Assembly: GCF_014352935.1 (NCBI RefSeq)
Contig: NZ_CP060694.1
Span: forward strand, 868,001-932,000
Length of the DNA stretch: 64,000 bases
DNA from: Aliarcobacter cryaerophilus
GTDB taxonomy: Bacteria; Campylobacterota; Campylobacteria; Campylobacterales; Arcobacteraceae
Direction of reading: 5' to 3'
In this document: piece by piece, positions 51,095-61,003 of the stretch
Position numbering within the stretch: position 1 is the first letter of the stretch
Layout of the letters: every line of letters begins with the position of its first letter
Notes under the pieces: model-generated
What the model saw: the letters and a program-made list of their open reading frames with translations, nothing else
Database searches by the model: none
Told to the model about the DNA's origin: nothing
Made by a program: the position numbers and the translations under genes

Positions 51095-51640
51095 TTAAGC
51101 TTTGAAGTAATCTCTAGTATATTCAAAACCAGAGTATAGAGTTAAAGCTACAGCAAACCATAAAAGAGTTGTTGCATATGGCCAATTCATAATTAAAAAT
51201 CCAATAGCAAACATTTGAGCTACTGTTTTTACTTTTCCAGCCATTGTACTTGCTACATTTTTGCCTTCAGCTACTGCAACAACTCTAAGACCTGTTATAA
51301 AAAACTCTCTTGAAAGTATTAAAAAAACAGCCCATACATCAGCTCTATCAATAACCATTAAACCCAAAAAACCTGCAAGAACAAGCATTTTATCAGCAAG
51401 TGGATCTAAAATTCCACCAAGTTTTGTCATTTGATCCCAAGTTCTTGCAATATATCCATCAAAAAAATCTGTAACAGAAGCAATTACAAATATAAGTCCA
51501 GCAAAATAGTCAAACCAAGACGGATGCCAAGATGAAAAAATAGGATTGTGTCTGTCAATAAAAAACCATAGCATTAGCGGTGCTAATGCTATTCTAAAAA
51601 GTGCTAAAATATTTGGAAGATTTAACGATGCTTTTGTCAT
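51095..51640 (-). CDS. pgsA: CDP-diacylglycerol-glycerol-3-phosphate 3-phosphatidyltransferase
   Basis: 181 residues with several membrane helices. The CDP-alcohol phosphotransferase motif DxxDGxxARxxxxxxxxGxxxDxxxD is complete in TDFFDGYIARTWDQM and TKLGGILDPLADK. It makes phosphatidylglycerol phosphate. Its start overlaps the stop of the reductase gene upstream. Confidence 0.94.
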   Translation of the reverse strand: MTKASLNLPNILALFRIALAPLMLWFFIDRHNPIFSSWHPSWFDYFAGLIFVIASVTDFFDGYIARTWDQMTKLGGILDPLADKMLVLAGFLGLMVIDRADVWAVFLILSREFFITGLRVVAVAEGKNVASTMAGKVKTVAQMFAIGFLIMNWPYATTLLWFAVALTLYSGFEYTRDYFKA

Positions 51641-52419
51641 TATCTAAAAGTTGTCCCACCATCAACAATTAATGTGTGACCTGTAATCCAAGAAGCATCA
51701 TTTGTACACAAGAAATAACAAGATTGTGCTAAATCTTCTGGTTGACCAATTCTATTTAATGGAGAGTATTCAGCAGTTTTTGCTTTTACTTCTTCATAAT
51801 TTGTAAATGCTTTAAGAGCATCAGTATCTATAGGACCTCCTGAAACTGCATTTACTCTAATATTAAATTCACCTAATTCATTTGCAGCATATCTAACCAT
51901 TGCTTCAACTGCAGCTTTATTTGTTCCATGACCTGCATAATTTTCAATATACACTAAATTTCCAGTAGAGCTTAAACTAACTATTGCTCCACCACCAATT
52001 TTTTGCATTCTTTTTGCTGCTTGTTGTGCTCCACATACAAAAGCATTTACCGTTGCAGTATAAATATTGTTTAATCCTCTTGGTTTTAATTTCATAAATT
52101 TACCATAACCACCAACAACTGCTCTTCCATAAATCATCGCATTTGAAATAAAGAAATCTACTCTATCAAAGTCTTTATCTATTTCTTCAAATAGTTCAGA
52201 ATATTTTTCAGGCTCTAAAATATTAAATGGATATGCACGACATTTTACACCAAATTTTTTCTCAACATCTTTACAGATTTCTTGAGCTACTTCACCATTT
52301 GAGTTGTAAGTAAATGCTACATTTACACCATTACTTGCGAATTTATAAACACACTCTTTACCAATACCTTTTGTTCCACCTGAAATTACTAAAGTTTTCC
52401 CTTGCATGTTATTATTCAT
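51640..52419 (-). CDS. Short-chain reductase, FabL-like enoyl-ACP reductase
   Basis: 259 residues of SDR fold. The NAD(P)-binding motif is TLVISGGTKGIGKECVYKF and the catalytic pair is Y-x6-K in YIENYAGHGTNKAAVEAMVR. The x6 spacing is that of enoyl-ACP reductases (FabL/FabI), while ordinary SDRs use YxxxK, so the last step of fatty-acid elongation is a better guess than ketoacyl reduction. The C-terminus SWITGHTLIVDGGTTFR is normal. A start at residue 5 (52407) is also possible. It lies between dapA and pgsA. Confidence 0.82.
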   Translation of the reverse strand: MNNNMQGKTLVISGGTKGIGKECVYKFASNGVNVAFTYNSNGEVAQEICKDVEKKFGVKCRAYPFNILEPEKYSELFEEIDKDFDRVDFFISNAMIYGRAVVGGYGKFMKLKPRGLNNIYTATVNAFVCGAQQAAKRMQKIGGGAIVSLSSTGNLVYIENYAGHGTNKAAVEAMVRYAANELGEFNIRVNAVSGGPIDTDALKAFTNYEEVKAKTAEYSPLNRIGQPEDLAQSCYFLCTNDASWITGHTLIVDGGTTFR

Positions 52420-53306
52420 TATTTTATTACCTCATATTTTATTAAAATTTTTTCTAATTTTTGCATTGTTTCTGCACTTGGATTAGTCAAAGGTAGTCTA
52501 AATTCTAAACTATCTAATAATCCAGATAAATACATAGCAGCTTTAATTGGAATAGGGTTACTTTCACAAAATAGAACTTTGTTTAATTCAAATAGATCAT
52601 TATGAATTTTTAAAGCTGTTTGAAAATCTCCACTCATAACTGAGCTTACAAGTTTTGATTTTAAATTTGGAACTAAATTTGAAGTTACAGATATAATACC
52701 TTTTGCACCACTTGCTAACATTGCAAAATCTACACTATCATCACCTGAGAAAACAAAGAAATTTTCTCTTTGTGAAATAATTGCAGTAGCTCGTTCAAGT
52801 GAACCAGTTGCCTCTTTTATACCATAAATATTTTTTACATCATCAAAAAGTCTAATAGCTGTCTCTGGTAATAAATCAACACCAGTACGTCCTGGAACAT
52901 TATATAACATAAAAGGGATTTCAACTGATTGAGCTATTGTTTTATAGTGCTGATATAGTCCTTCTTGAGTTGGTTTATTATAGTATGGAGCTATTGATAA
53001 AATTCCATTTGCCCCAATCTCTTGAGCGAATTTTGCAATATCACATGCTTCACTAGTTGCATTTGAACCAGCTCCTGCAAGAACTTTTACTTTTGTATTT
53101 TTACAAGTAGCAACTGCTACTTCTATACACTCTTTGTGTTCTTTATGTGAAAGTGTAGCGCTTTCACCTGTTGTCCCTACTGGAGAAACAGCATCTACAC
53201 CATTTGCAATTTGTCTTTTTATAAGAGTTTCATATTTTTCTAAATCAAGTTTTCCATTTTTAAATGGTGTAACTAAAGCAGTCATAGAGCCAATAATGGT
53301 ATCCAT
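52419..53306 (-). CDS. dapA: 4-hydroxy-tetrahydrodipicolinate synthase
   Basis: 295 residues. It condenses pyruvate and aspartate semialdehyde in lysine and peptidoglycan synthesis. Motifs are VSPVGTTGESATLSHKEH, MLYNVPGRTGVDL with the tyrosine, and the Schiff-base lysine in IYGIKEATGSLERA. FVFSGDDSVDFAMLASGAKG follows. Length is normal. It is part of the pyrD operon. Confidence 0.95.
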   Translation of the reverse strand: MDTIIGSMTALVTPFKNGKLDLEKYETLIKRQIANGVDAVSPVGTTGESATLSHKEHKECIEVAVATCKNTKVKVLAGAGSNATSEACDIAKFAQEIGANGILSIAPYYNKPTQEGLYQHYKTIAQSVEIPFMLYNVPGRTGVDLLPETAIRLFDDVKNIYGIKEATGSLERATAIISQRENFFVFSGDDSVDFAMLASGAKGIISVTSNLVPNLKSKLVSSVMSGDFQTALKIHNDLFELNKVLFCESNPIPIKAAMYLSGLLDSLEFRLPLTNPSAETMQKLEKILIKYEVIK

Positions 53307-53316
53307 CTTTTTCCTT

Positions 53317-54633
53317 TTATTGTTTATTTTCTTTTAAAATAAGAGTTGTTGAATTCTCTTTTACTAAATATTTTTTTGCAACATTTACAATATCTTCAAC
53401 TTTTAGTTTTTCTAAATTTGCTTCATACTCTAAAAGTGGTTTTATATTGTCACGAACTAGATAAGTTCCAAAAAGAGAAGCTACATCGCTAGAGCTTTCT
53501 AAAGAGTAGATAAAGTCTGCTTTTGTATTTATTTTAAGCTTATCTAACTCTTTTTCTTTAATTTCGCCTTTTTGAATTTTCGATATTATATCTAAAATCT
53601 CTTTTTCTATTTTTAAAGCATCAACATTTTCATTCGCAACAGCCATAAACATAAAAACTCCAGGATCTTTTAACTCCATATTATAAGCATAAACACTATT
53701 TGCTAATCTTTTTTCATCTACTAAAACTTTTTGTAAAATTGAGCTTTTACCACTGCTTAAAAGTTGAGATAAAGCACTTAATGCTATTTGATCTTCATGT
53801 TCAAAATTTGGAATATGATAAGTCATAGCAAGCATTTGTACATTTGATTCTTTATTTATAATTGCTCTTCTTTCACCGTCTTGTTTTGGTTCTACTGTAT
53901 GAACAGAACTAGGCATCTCTTTTGTGTTTTTTATATCTTTGAAGTGTTTCTCAACATAAGAAAAAACATCATCTTTTTTTATATCTCCAGCAACTACTAC
54001 TATTGCATTTTGTGGTTGATAATATGTTGAGTGAAAATCTTTTATATCTTCAATTGTCCAATTTTTTATATCATCCATAAATCCAATTGGAGTCCAGTGA
54101 TATGGGTGATAAATAAAAGTATTATTAAAAACTCTAAATTGCAAATATCCCATTGGGTTATTATCTGTTCGCCAACGTCTCTCTTCTGCTACAACATCAC
54201 GCTCTGGTTGAAACTCTTCATCATTTAAAGTTAGATTTTGCATAAGTTCACTAAAAAGTTCAAGAGATTTATCTGTATTTTTTGATGAAGTTTTTATATA
54301 GTAGTGCGTGTAATCAAAGCTAGTTCCTGCATTGTTTACTCCTCCAAAACCTTTTACAATCTCATCAAACTCTCCAGCTTTTAGATTTTTTGTTGATTTG
54401 AAGTTTAAATGTTCTAACATATGGGCGATTCCACTTTTCCCCATAACTTCATTTCTGCTTCCAACTTTGTAAAAAATATCAACAGAGACTACATTTGTGT
54501 TGTTATCCATAGGAATTGCAACAATTTGTAATCCATTGTCTAAGTTTTTTGTATAATAATTTGGCAAACTATTTGCACTCATAAACTCTCCAATAAAAAT
54601 ATAAATTATAAAAATTCTTAAGAAATTTCTCAT
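53317..54633 (-). CDS. M16-family zinc peptidase
   Basis: 438 residues with a signal peptide (LRIFIIYIFIGEFMSANS). The inverted zinc motif HxxEH is in SGIAHMLEHLNFKST and the further glutamate is in ERDVVAEERRWRTDN. Length fits a two-domain M16B peptidase of the processing-protease type, probably periplasmic. The exact substrate is unknown. It overlaps pyrD by 1 base. Confidence 0.9.
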   Translation of the reverse strand: MRNFLRIFIIYIFIGEFMSANSLPNYYTKNLDNGLQIVAIPMDNNTNVVSVDIFYKVGSRNEVMGKSGIAHMLEHLNFKSTKNLKAGEFDEIVKGFGGVNNAGTSFDYTHYYIKTSSKNTDKSLELFSELMQNLTLNDEEFQPERDVVAEERRWRTDNNPMGYLQFRVFNNTFIYHPYHWTPIGFMDDIKNWTIEDIKDFHSTYYQPQNAIVVVAGDIKKDDVFSYVEKHFKDIKNTKEMPSSVHTVEPKQDGERRAIINKESNVQMLAMTYHIPNFEHEDQIALSALSQLLSSGKSSILQKVLVDEKRLANSVYAYNMELKDPGVFMFMAVANENVDALKIEKEILDIISKIQKGEIKEKELDKLKINTKADFIYSLESSSDVASLFGTYLVRDNIKPLLEYEANLEKLKVEDIVNVAKKYLVKENSTTLILKENKQ

Positions 54634-55691
54634 TATCTTAAATTTGCTCCAATAGCTTCAGAAATATTATCGTAGCCATCAGCTTTTAAAAGTTCTAGTA
54701 AATCTTGATTTATCTTTCTAACCATTGAAGGTCCTTCAAAAATTAAACTAGAATAAACTTGTACTAAAGAAGCCCCATTTTTTATTCTTTCATAGGCTTG
54801 ATTTGCATTTGAAATTCCACCAACACTTATTAATATAGTTTTTCCATAAAGCTCACGAGCAATCTCTTTAAATAAAAGTGAAGATTTTTCACTAAGGCAA
54901 GCACCACTTAATCCTCCAAAATCTTTACAATTTGGAACTAAACTATAATCAATAGTTGTGTTTGTTGCAATAATTCCAGCTGCTCCACTATTTATAGCAG
55001 TTTTACATAACTCTATTGCTGTTTGTACTTCCATATCAGGTGCAATTTTTAATAAAATTGGTTTATTCGTAAGAGTTTTTGCCATAGAGAAAAGTTCATT
55101 TATAAACTTCTCATTTTGTAAATCTCTTAAATTTGGTGTATTTGGACTTGATATATTTATTACAATATAATCACCATAAGATTCTAACTTTTTAATTAAA
55201 GTTTTATAGTCATTTAAAGCATACTCTTCTGGAGTTGTTTTATTTTTTCCAATATTTACCCCAATAGGTATAGAAAAAGGGTAAACTTTTTTTAGATTTT
55301 TTAAAACTGCGTGAGCTCCTAAATTATTGAATCCCATTGCATTTTGAACAGATTTATATTCAGGATATCTAAACATTCTAGGTTTTGGATTTCCATCTTG
55401 TGGCATAGGAGTAGTTGTTCCAATCTCTGTAAATCCAAATCCCATACTTTTCATAGCTTTAACCATTGTTGCATTTTTATCAAATCCAGCTGCAAGACCT
55501 ACAGGATTTTCAAATTTTACATTAAAAATTTTTTGATGAAGTCTTTCATCACTTATAAAATTCTTTTTTTCATAATAGTTTTTTAGTAACTTACATTTTC
55601 CTAGAAGTTTTAAACCAGATTCAGCAATATTATGAGCTTTTTCAGGTTCAAACATAAATAGTATTTTTTTTAGATTTTCATAACTAAACAA
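54633..55691 (-). CDS. pyrD: Dihydroorotate dehydrogenase (quinone), class 2
   Basis: 352 residues. A membrane-associated N-terminal helix region (FSYENLKKILFMFEPEKAHN) is followed by the FMN-binding barrel with NPVGLAAGFDKNATMVKAM, GTTTPMPQDGNPKPRMFRY, NISSPNTPNLRDLQ and GGISNANQAYERIKNGASLV. It oxidises dihydroorotate with quinone in pyrimidine synthesis. It starts the operon that runs through the M16 peptidase, dapA, reductase, pgsA, rseP and yggS genes. Confidence 0.95.
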   Translation of the reverse strand: MFSYENLKKILFMFEPEKAHNIAESGLKLLGKCKLLKNYYEKKNFISDERLHQKIFNVKFENPVGLAAGFDKNATMVKAMKSMGFGFTEIGTTTPMPQDGNPKPRMFRYPEYKSVQNAMGFNNLGAHAVLKNLKKVYPFSIPIGVNIGKNKTTPEEYALNDYKTLIKKLESYGDYIVINISSPNTPNLRDLQNEKFINELFSMAKTLTNKPILLKIAPDMEVQTAIELCKTAINSGAAGIIATNTTIDYSLVPNCKDFGGLSGACLSEKSSLLFKEIARELYGKTILISVGGISNANQAYERIKNGASLVQVYSSLIFEGPSMVRKINQDLLELLKADGYDNISEAIGANLR

Positions 55692-55736
55692 AGACTTTCC
55701 TTTTTTTAAAAATTCAAATATATTAGCAAAAAATAA

Positions 55737-57446
55737 TCAAATATTTGCTGAATTATACAATCTTTGGTACTCTGTGCTATTTTCTAAAAGCTCTTCTTGA
55801 GTTCCAATATCTACAATTTCTCCATTTTTAAAGAGAGCAATTTTTGAAGCATTTCTTATAGTGCTTAATCTGTGAGCTATTACAAAAGTAATTCTATCTT
55901 TACTAACTTCTTCTATTACTTGACTTATTAAAGATTCGCTTTTGTTATCTAATGCAGATGTTGCTTCATCTAAAATTAATATTTTTGGATTTTTATATAA
56001 AGCTCTTGCTATTGCAATTCTTTGTCTTTGACCACCGCTTAAATTTGTTCCAAATTCATCTAAAACTGTGTTAATACCTTTTTTCATACTTAAAACAAAT
56101 TCATAAGCATGTGCTTGTTTTAAAGCTTCTATAACTTTTAAATCATCAAGTTCTTCACCATAAGATACATTTGCTGCAATTGTATCATTAAAAATATATA
56201 CTCTTTGAGTTACAATACTTATGTTTTCTCTTAAAGTTTTCAAAGATAAATCTTTTATATCTATATTATCAAAAGTTATTTTTCCTGCACTTGAATCATA
56301 AAATCTAACCAAAAGATTTATTAAAGATGATTTGCCTCCACCACTATCGCCTACTAGAGCTATTATTTCACCTTTTTTTGCTTCAAGATTTATATTTTTT
56401 AAAGCTTCAAGATCATCATATTTTAAAGATACATTTTCAAATTTAATAATATTTATACTATCTATTTTTTCTATTTCTCCAGATTTTATAGATGGAGATT
56501 TTTCAAAAATACTATTGATTCTCTCATTTGCTGCAAGTGCATCTTGCATCTTATTGTATAAACCAGATATTCTTTTTATTGGAGTATAAAGCATAAAAAG
56601 TGCTGCTATAAAAGAGCTGAATTCTCCTGTTGTTAATTCACCACTAATAACTTTGCTTCCACCAACCAAAATAACAGCTCCAAAAGCTAAACTTCCTAAT
56701 ATTTCCATAAGTGGAGATGTTAGTTCGTTTGTTTTTACTGCTTTCATATTGTATTTAAAGAAAATCATATTAAATACACTAAATTTTTTTGCTTCTAAAA
56801 TTTCAGTGTTATTTGCTTTTATTATCTCAATATTATTAAACGATTCTGTAAGGCTTGATGTAATATCTGAGTTGCTCTCTTGAGATTTAAAAGATAGTTT
56901 TTTCATCTTTTTTGCTAGTAAACTTAAAGGATAAAAAGCCAAAGGTAAAACAATAAGTCCATAAAATGCAAGTTCAGGCGAACGATAAATTACAAGTGCA
57001 ACTAAAGCAACAATAGTTAAGCTCTCTCTTATTATCTCGGCTAAATAGCCTGAAACTGCACTTTGAATTCTATTTATATCATTTATTATTCTACTTACAA
57101 GCTCTCCTCCATGTGTTTTTTGGAAAAAATCTAAGTCCAATTTTAAAACATGTGAAAAAAGTCTATCTCTTATAATTCTTGTAATATCTTGCCCAATATA
57201 AGATATAAAATATGCTTGAATATATCCACCAAAACCTTTTGCTGCATATAAAATAACTACGATTATTGGCATAATATACAACATATCTACATTTTTATTT
57301 ATAAAAATATCATCTAAAAGAGGCTGAATAGCATAAGCTGTTCCAGCAGTTGCACTTGCAACTAGAATAATTCCAATAAAAGCATAAAAAATCTGTAATT
57401 TATAGTTTTTATAAAATGGTGTGTATTGTTTAAAAAAATTTATCAT
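55737..57446 (-). CDS. msbA: Lipid A/lipid ABC exporter MsbA
   Basis: 569 residues. Six membrane helices (1-310) are followed by an ATPase domain with Walker A LVGDSGGGKSSLINLL, signature LSGGQRQRIAIARALY and Walker B KILILDEATSALDN. Size and the QRVYIFNDTIAANVSYG segment fit MsbA, which flips lipid A-core across the inner membrane. The position next to murJ supports an envelope role. It could be another lipid exporter of this class. Confidence 0.85.
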   Translation of the reverse strand: MINFFKQYTPFYKNYKLQIFYAFIGIILVASATAGTAYAIQPLLDDIFINKNVDMLYIMPIIVVILYAAKGFGGYIQAYFISYIGQDITRIIRDRLFSHVLKLDLDFFQKTHGGELVSRIINDINRIQSAVSGYLAEIIRESLTIVALVALVIYRSPELAFYGLIVLPLAFYPLSLLAKKMKKLSFKSQESNSDITSSLTESFNNIEIIKANNTEILEAKKFSVFNMIFFKYNMKAVKTNELTSPLMEILGSLAFGAVILVGGSKVISGELTTGEFSSFIAALFMLYTPIKRISGLYNKMQDALAANERINSIFEKSPSIKSGEIEKIDSINIIKFENVSLKYDDLEALKNINLEAKKGEIIALVGDSGGGKSSLINLLVRFYDSSAGKITFDNIDIKDLSLKTLRENISIVTQRVYIFNDTIAANVSYGEELDDLKVIEALKQAHAYEFVLSMKKGINTVLDEFGTNLSGGQRQRIAIARALYKNPKILILDEATSALDNKSESLISQVIEEVSKDRITFVIAHRLSTIRNASKIALFKNGEIVDIGTQEELLENSTEYQRLYNSANI

Positions 57447-57499
57447 ATATTCCCTAAAATTAAAAAAAAGTCTTTAATTTTATCAAATGTTTGCTAAAA

Positions 57500-58843
57500 C
57501 TAATAGTTCTTAAACATTTTAACAAATTTATCAAAACCAAAAGCTCTTAAAGTAAGAAAAAATAGTACAAAACCACTTAGTGTTCCTGAAAAAGCTAAAC
57601 CAGCTGCTCCAAAAGGTTTTATTAGAATTAAAGAGAATATAATATTTGCAACTAAACTTTGAGCAGATATTTTAGCAGTTAGCACTTGTTGCTCTTTTGC
57701 ATATAGCCAAAGTGAAAATATTTTTGCTAAGCCAAAAGGCAAAAGTCCTATTAAATACATTTTTAAAATTAGTGCAGTGTTTATTGTATCTTCACTTGTA
57801 AAAGCACCTCTTTGGAATAGAAGTTCTATAATAAATTTATCAAGAGCTATTCCTACAACCATTGAAATTGTTAAAACAGCAAATAAAATTAGAGCTGATT
57901 TTTTCATAAGTTTTAGAGCTTCATCTTCATTTTTATTTTTTATAGCCTTTGCAACCATTGGAAAAAGTGCTATTGAAGTTGCTATTGCAAAAATTGCAAG
58001 AGGTAGTTGAAAAACTCTATTTGCATAGTATAAATATGATATAGAACCACTAATTAACATTGAAGCTAGCCAAGTATCTATAAAAGCTGAAATATGCATA
58101 GTTGAAGAGCCTAAAGTTGCTGCAAAGAAGTTTTTATAAAACTTATTTTCCTCTTTTTTCTTATGATTTTTAAATATAAATATTTTTCCTAAATTTGCTC
58201 TTCTAATTGCAATCATATGAACAATTACTTGCAAAATTCCACCAAATAAAACCCCAAAAGATAGATAAAATGTAATTGTATATTGCTCAAGACCTTTTGC
58301 AATAATCAAACTAGCGATCATTGATAGATTTAAAAGTGCAGTTGAGTATGCAGTTGTTGCAAAATGGTGTTTATATTGAAGTAAAGCACCCATAAAAGTT
58401 ACCACAAAAATAAGAGGTAAATAGTAGAAATTTATAGCAAATAGTGGTGCAGCTAAATTAATTGTTTCTTCACTAAATCCAATAGCAAAAGCTTTTGCAA
58501 AAAGATGTGAAAACATAGTAACAATCAAAGATAAAACAATTAAAAAAGCTAAAATTTGTAAAAATATAATAGATGAAAATCTTATTTTATATTTTGATTT
58601 TGCATATGAAGGAATAAAAGCTTGTGTAAAAGCACCATCAGCAAAGATACTTCGAAATAAATTTGGAAATTTAAATGCTATAAAAAATATATCAGAATAG
58701 ACATTTGCTCCTAAAATTGAAGCTGTCATTAAATCTCTTATAAAACCTGTTATTCTTGAGACCAAAATACCTGAGCTATTTGTAAAAATTGATTTTAACA
58801 ATCTACTTTTTTGGCTATTCTTTTGGCTACTTTTTTGATTCAT
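57500..58843 (-). CDS. murJ: Lipid II flippase MurJ
   Basis: 447 residues with about 14 membrane helices and the family start FTNSSGILVSRITGFIRDLM, followed by IFFIAFKFPNLFRSIFADGA and FTQAFIPSY. MurJ moves peptidoglycan precursor across the inner membrane. It overlaps the upstream nuclease-like gene by 4 bases. Confidence 0.93.
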   Translation of the reverse strand: MNQKSSQKNSQKSRLLKSIFTNSSGILVSRITGFIRDLMTASILGANVYSDIFFIAFKFPNLFRSIFADGAFTQAFIPSYAKSKYKIRFSSIIFLQILAFLIVLSLIVTMFSHLFAKAFAIGFSEETINLAAPLFAINFYYLPLIFVVTFMGALLQYKHHFATTAYSTALLNLSMIASLIIAKGLEQYTITFYLSFGVLFGGILQVIVHMIAIRRANLGKIFIFKNHKKKEENKFYKNFFAATLGSSTMHISAFIDTWLASMLISGSISYLYYANRVFQLPLAIFAIATSIALFPMVAKAIKNKNEDEALKLMKKSALILFAVLTISMVVGIALDKFIIELLFQRGAFTSEDTINTALILKMYLIGLLPFGLAKIFSLWLYAKEQQVLTAKISAQSLVANIIFSLILIKPFGAAGLAFSGTLSGFVLFFLTLRAFGFDKFVKMFKNY

Positions 58844-60414
58844 TTTAACTCTTTGTAGTCATCTTTAGTATGAAAAATTATTTGCATATTTCCTCTAAAT
58901 GAACCTAATTGTGCATTTAATATCTCTATTTTAGAACCATCTTTTGGTAAAATATTTTTATCTTTTGCAAACAATTTTATAGTTTTTCCACCATTAATTT
59001 GCAAATTACCTTTTGTAACAAAACCTTTTAAATTTGTAATTACTTCATTTTCATATTTAAAATCGAAAATATCTATTTTTGAACCATCTAAAAATAAATC
59101 TTTATAGTTTTTAAAACTACTATTCTCTTTTAAAATATTAAAATCTTTTATCTCTTTTAAACCATAAAAATCATAGATTTGATTAACTTGAATATTATAA
59201 GAAAATCCTTCTTTTAAATCTTTTGCACCTTTAAAAATATAAATTGCTCTATTGTTTTCTTGTTTTATTATTGCTTTGTCACCATTTTTGTATAAAACTA
59301 TAATATTCTCTAAAAATATTGGAAATAGAAGCTTCTCCTTTTTGTAAAGAGATGATATTTCACTCTTTTTTTCAATATTTTTTTCCAGTTTTTTTATACT
59401 ATTATTTGAGTTATTTGTTGAAAATAGTGCAAAAATAGGAAGATGGTCTGAAAAACCTTCACCTTTATGTATTTTTTCATCTCTATTTTGGCTCATTTTC
59501 CATCGGTTTATATCATTTTTTTCAAATAAATAATTTGGTTTAAATACTGAAAATGAGCCTTTTATATATGAAAAATCTTTATTTTTTGCTAAAGAAGAGC
59601 TTATTATCATATTATCAGGTGTGTTATTTTGATTTCTAAATTTTGTTGAAAATCTCTCATTTGTAGGAAGTTCTAACCAAAGATTGTAGTGAACTTTTTT
59701 ATCAAAACTATTAATTTCATCTAAAATAATAAATTTATCATCAACAGTTGTATTTAAAATATGATTTATTCCAGTAATACCAGCTGTTATATTTAATCTT
59801 TGATTATTTTTAAATGTTTGAAACTCATTATAATCAGAGTTAAAATCCCCTAATAAAATATAATAGGAATCATTTGGAAGCTCTTTTAATCTATCATATA
59901 AAGTTTTTGCATATTTAACTCTATAATTTTCAGGTGATTTTTTAGAAGGCCAATGATTATTGAAAATTTTAAATTCTAAATTTTCTAGTTTAAAAGTTGT
60001 TTCTAAAATTGGTCTATAAACTGCTTTTTCAAATTTAACATTTAAGTTTTGGCTATTTTTTATTGGAATTTTTGATAAGAAGCCAAGTCCTACTGCACTT
60101 GATGGATATTTTGTAAAGTTATAATATGAATATTGTGGTAATTTTTGTTTTAATAGTTTTATTAAATTTTCATTTTCTATCTCTTGTAGAGCAATAATAT
60201 CAGCATCTAAATCTTCTATTACTTTTATTATATTTTCTAATTTTATGTTGAAATTTCTTTGATTCCATAATGATTTATTATTTGGAATATACTCATCGTA
60301 TTCTGTTTTATCGTAGCTTAAATCAAAGAAATTTTCTACATTATAAGATGCTATTTTTAAATTTTGAGCATTTAAAAAAGTAGCAAAAATAAAGATTATT
60401 AGATATTTATACAA
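58840..60414 (-). CDS. Secreted endonuclease/exonuclease/phosphatase-family protein
   Basis: 524 residues with a signal peptide (KYLIIFIFATFLNA). The EEP domain occupies about 18-335: IASYNVENFFDLSYD, IIALQEIENENLIKLLKQ with the catalytic glutamate, FNNHWPSKKSP, LLGDFNSDYNEFQTF with aspartate and asparagine, and FSDHLPIFALFS with aspartate and histidine. The C-terminal ~170 residues form beta-rich (OB-like) parts. It is likely periplasmic or surface-attached and may cleave DNA or a phosphodiester. It is cotranscribed with murJ. Confidence 0.82.
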   Translation of the reverse strand: MYKYLIIFIFATFLNAQNLKIASYNVENFFDLSYDKTEYDEYIPNNKSLWNQRNFNIKLENIIKVIEDLDADIIALQEIENENLIKLLKQKLPQYSYYNFTKYPSSAVGLGFLSKIPIKNSQNLNVKFEKAVYRPILETTFKLENLEFKIFNNHWPSKKSPENYRVKYAKTLYDRLKELPNDSYYILLGDFNSDYNEFQTFKNNQRLNITAGITGINHILNTTVDDKFIILDEINSFDKKVHYNLWLELPTNERFSTKFRNQNNTPDNMIISSSLAKNKDFSYIKGSFSVFKPNYLFEKNDINRWKMSQNRDEKIHKGEGFSDHLPIFALFSTNNSNNSIKKLEKNIEKKSEISSLYKKEKLLFPIFLENIIVLYKNGDKAIIKQENNRAIYIFKGAKDLKEGFSYNIQVNQIYDFYGLKEIKDFNILKENSSFKNYKDLFLDGSKIDIFDFKYENEVITNLKGFVTKGNLQINGGKTIKLFAKDKNILPKDGSKIEILNAQLGSFRGNMQIIFHTKDDYKELK

Positions 60415-60594
60415 GTTTTATTTCCAAATTTTTTGGAAATTGTAGCAAATATTTTATTTTTAAATGGTAAATGTAAAATATTTATTACTCTATTTTTTAA
60501 TAAAATTTATTATTTGATAATTTCCAAGAATAATTTGATTTTTTTTTTGATATAATCATGAACATTGTACTGTATATATAAAAAAGGAAAATTT

Positions 60595-61002
60595 ATGCTG
60601 AATATTTCAGGATTATTAAAAGATTATGACTTAAAAGTTACTCCACAAAGAGTTGCTATTGTTGAAGAGTTATATACGAATGGGCATATGAATATTGATG
60701 AAATTTATAAAAAATTGATACAAAGATTTCCATCAGTTTCTCTTGCAACTATTTATAAAAATATAAACTCTATGGTTGAGAGAGTTTTTCTAAGTGAAGT
60801 TAAAATTCCAAATGAAAAATCTGTTTATGAGTTGATAAAAACTGAGCATGCACACTTAGTTTGTAAAGATTGTGGATTTATTGAAGATATTATGCTTGAT
60901 TCAAGTGATATAGTGGAGCAAGTTTCTAAACTTACTCCTTTTAAAGTAGATTCAACAAATATTGTTTTAAGTGGTGTTTGTAGTAAATGTACAAACTGTT
61001 AG
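60595..61002 (+). CDS. perR: Fur-family metalloregulator, PerR-like
   Basis: 135 residues from ATG 60595. AAGGAAA just upstream supports it over an in-frame ATG 30 bases earlier. The DNA-binding helix is in FPSVSLATIYKNINSMVERV, the metal site HAHLVCKDCGFIEDI, and the zinc cysteines are CKDC and CSKCTNC. The short N-terminus (LNISGLLKDYDLKVTPQR) is closer to PerR than to Campylobacterota Fur, which is longer. It would control peroxide or iron genes. TATAAT at 60551-60556 is the -10 element. Confidence 0.85.
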   Translation: MLNISGLLKDYDLKVTPQRVAIVEELYTNGHMNIDEIYKKLIQRFPSVSLATIYKNINSMVERVFLSEVKIPNEKSVYELIKTEHAHLVCKDCGFIEDIMLDSSDIVEQVSKLTPFKVDSTNIVLSGVCSKCTNC

Positions 61003-61003
61003 T

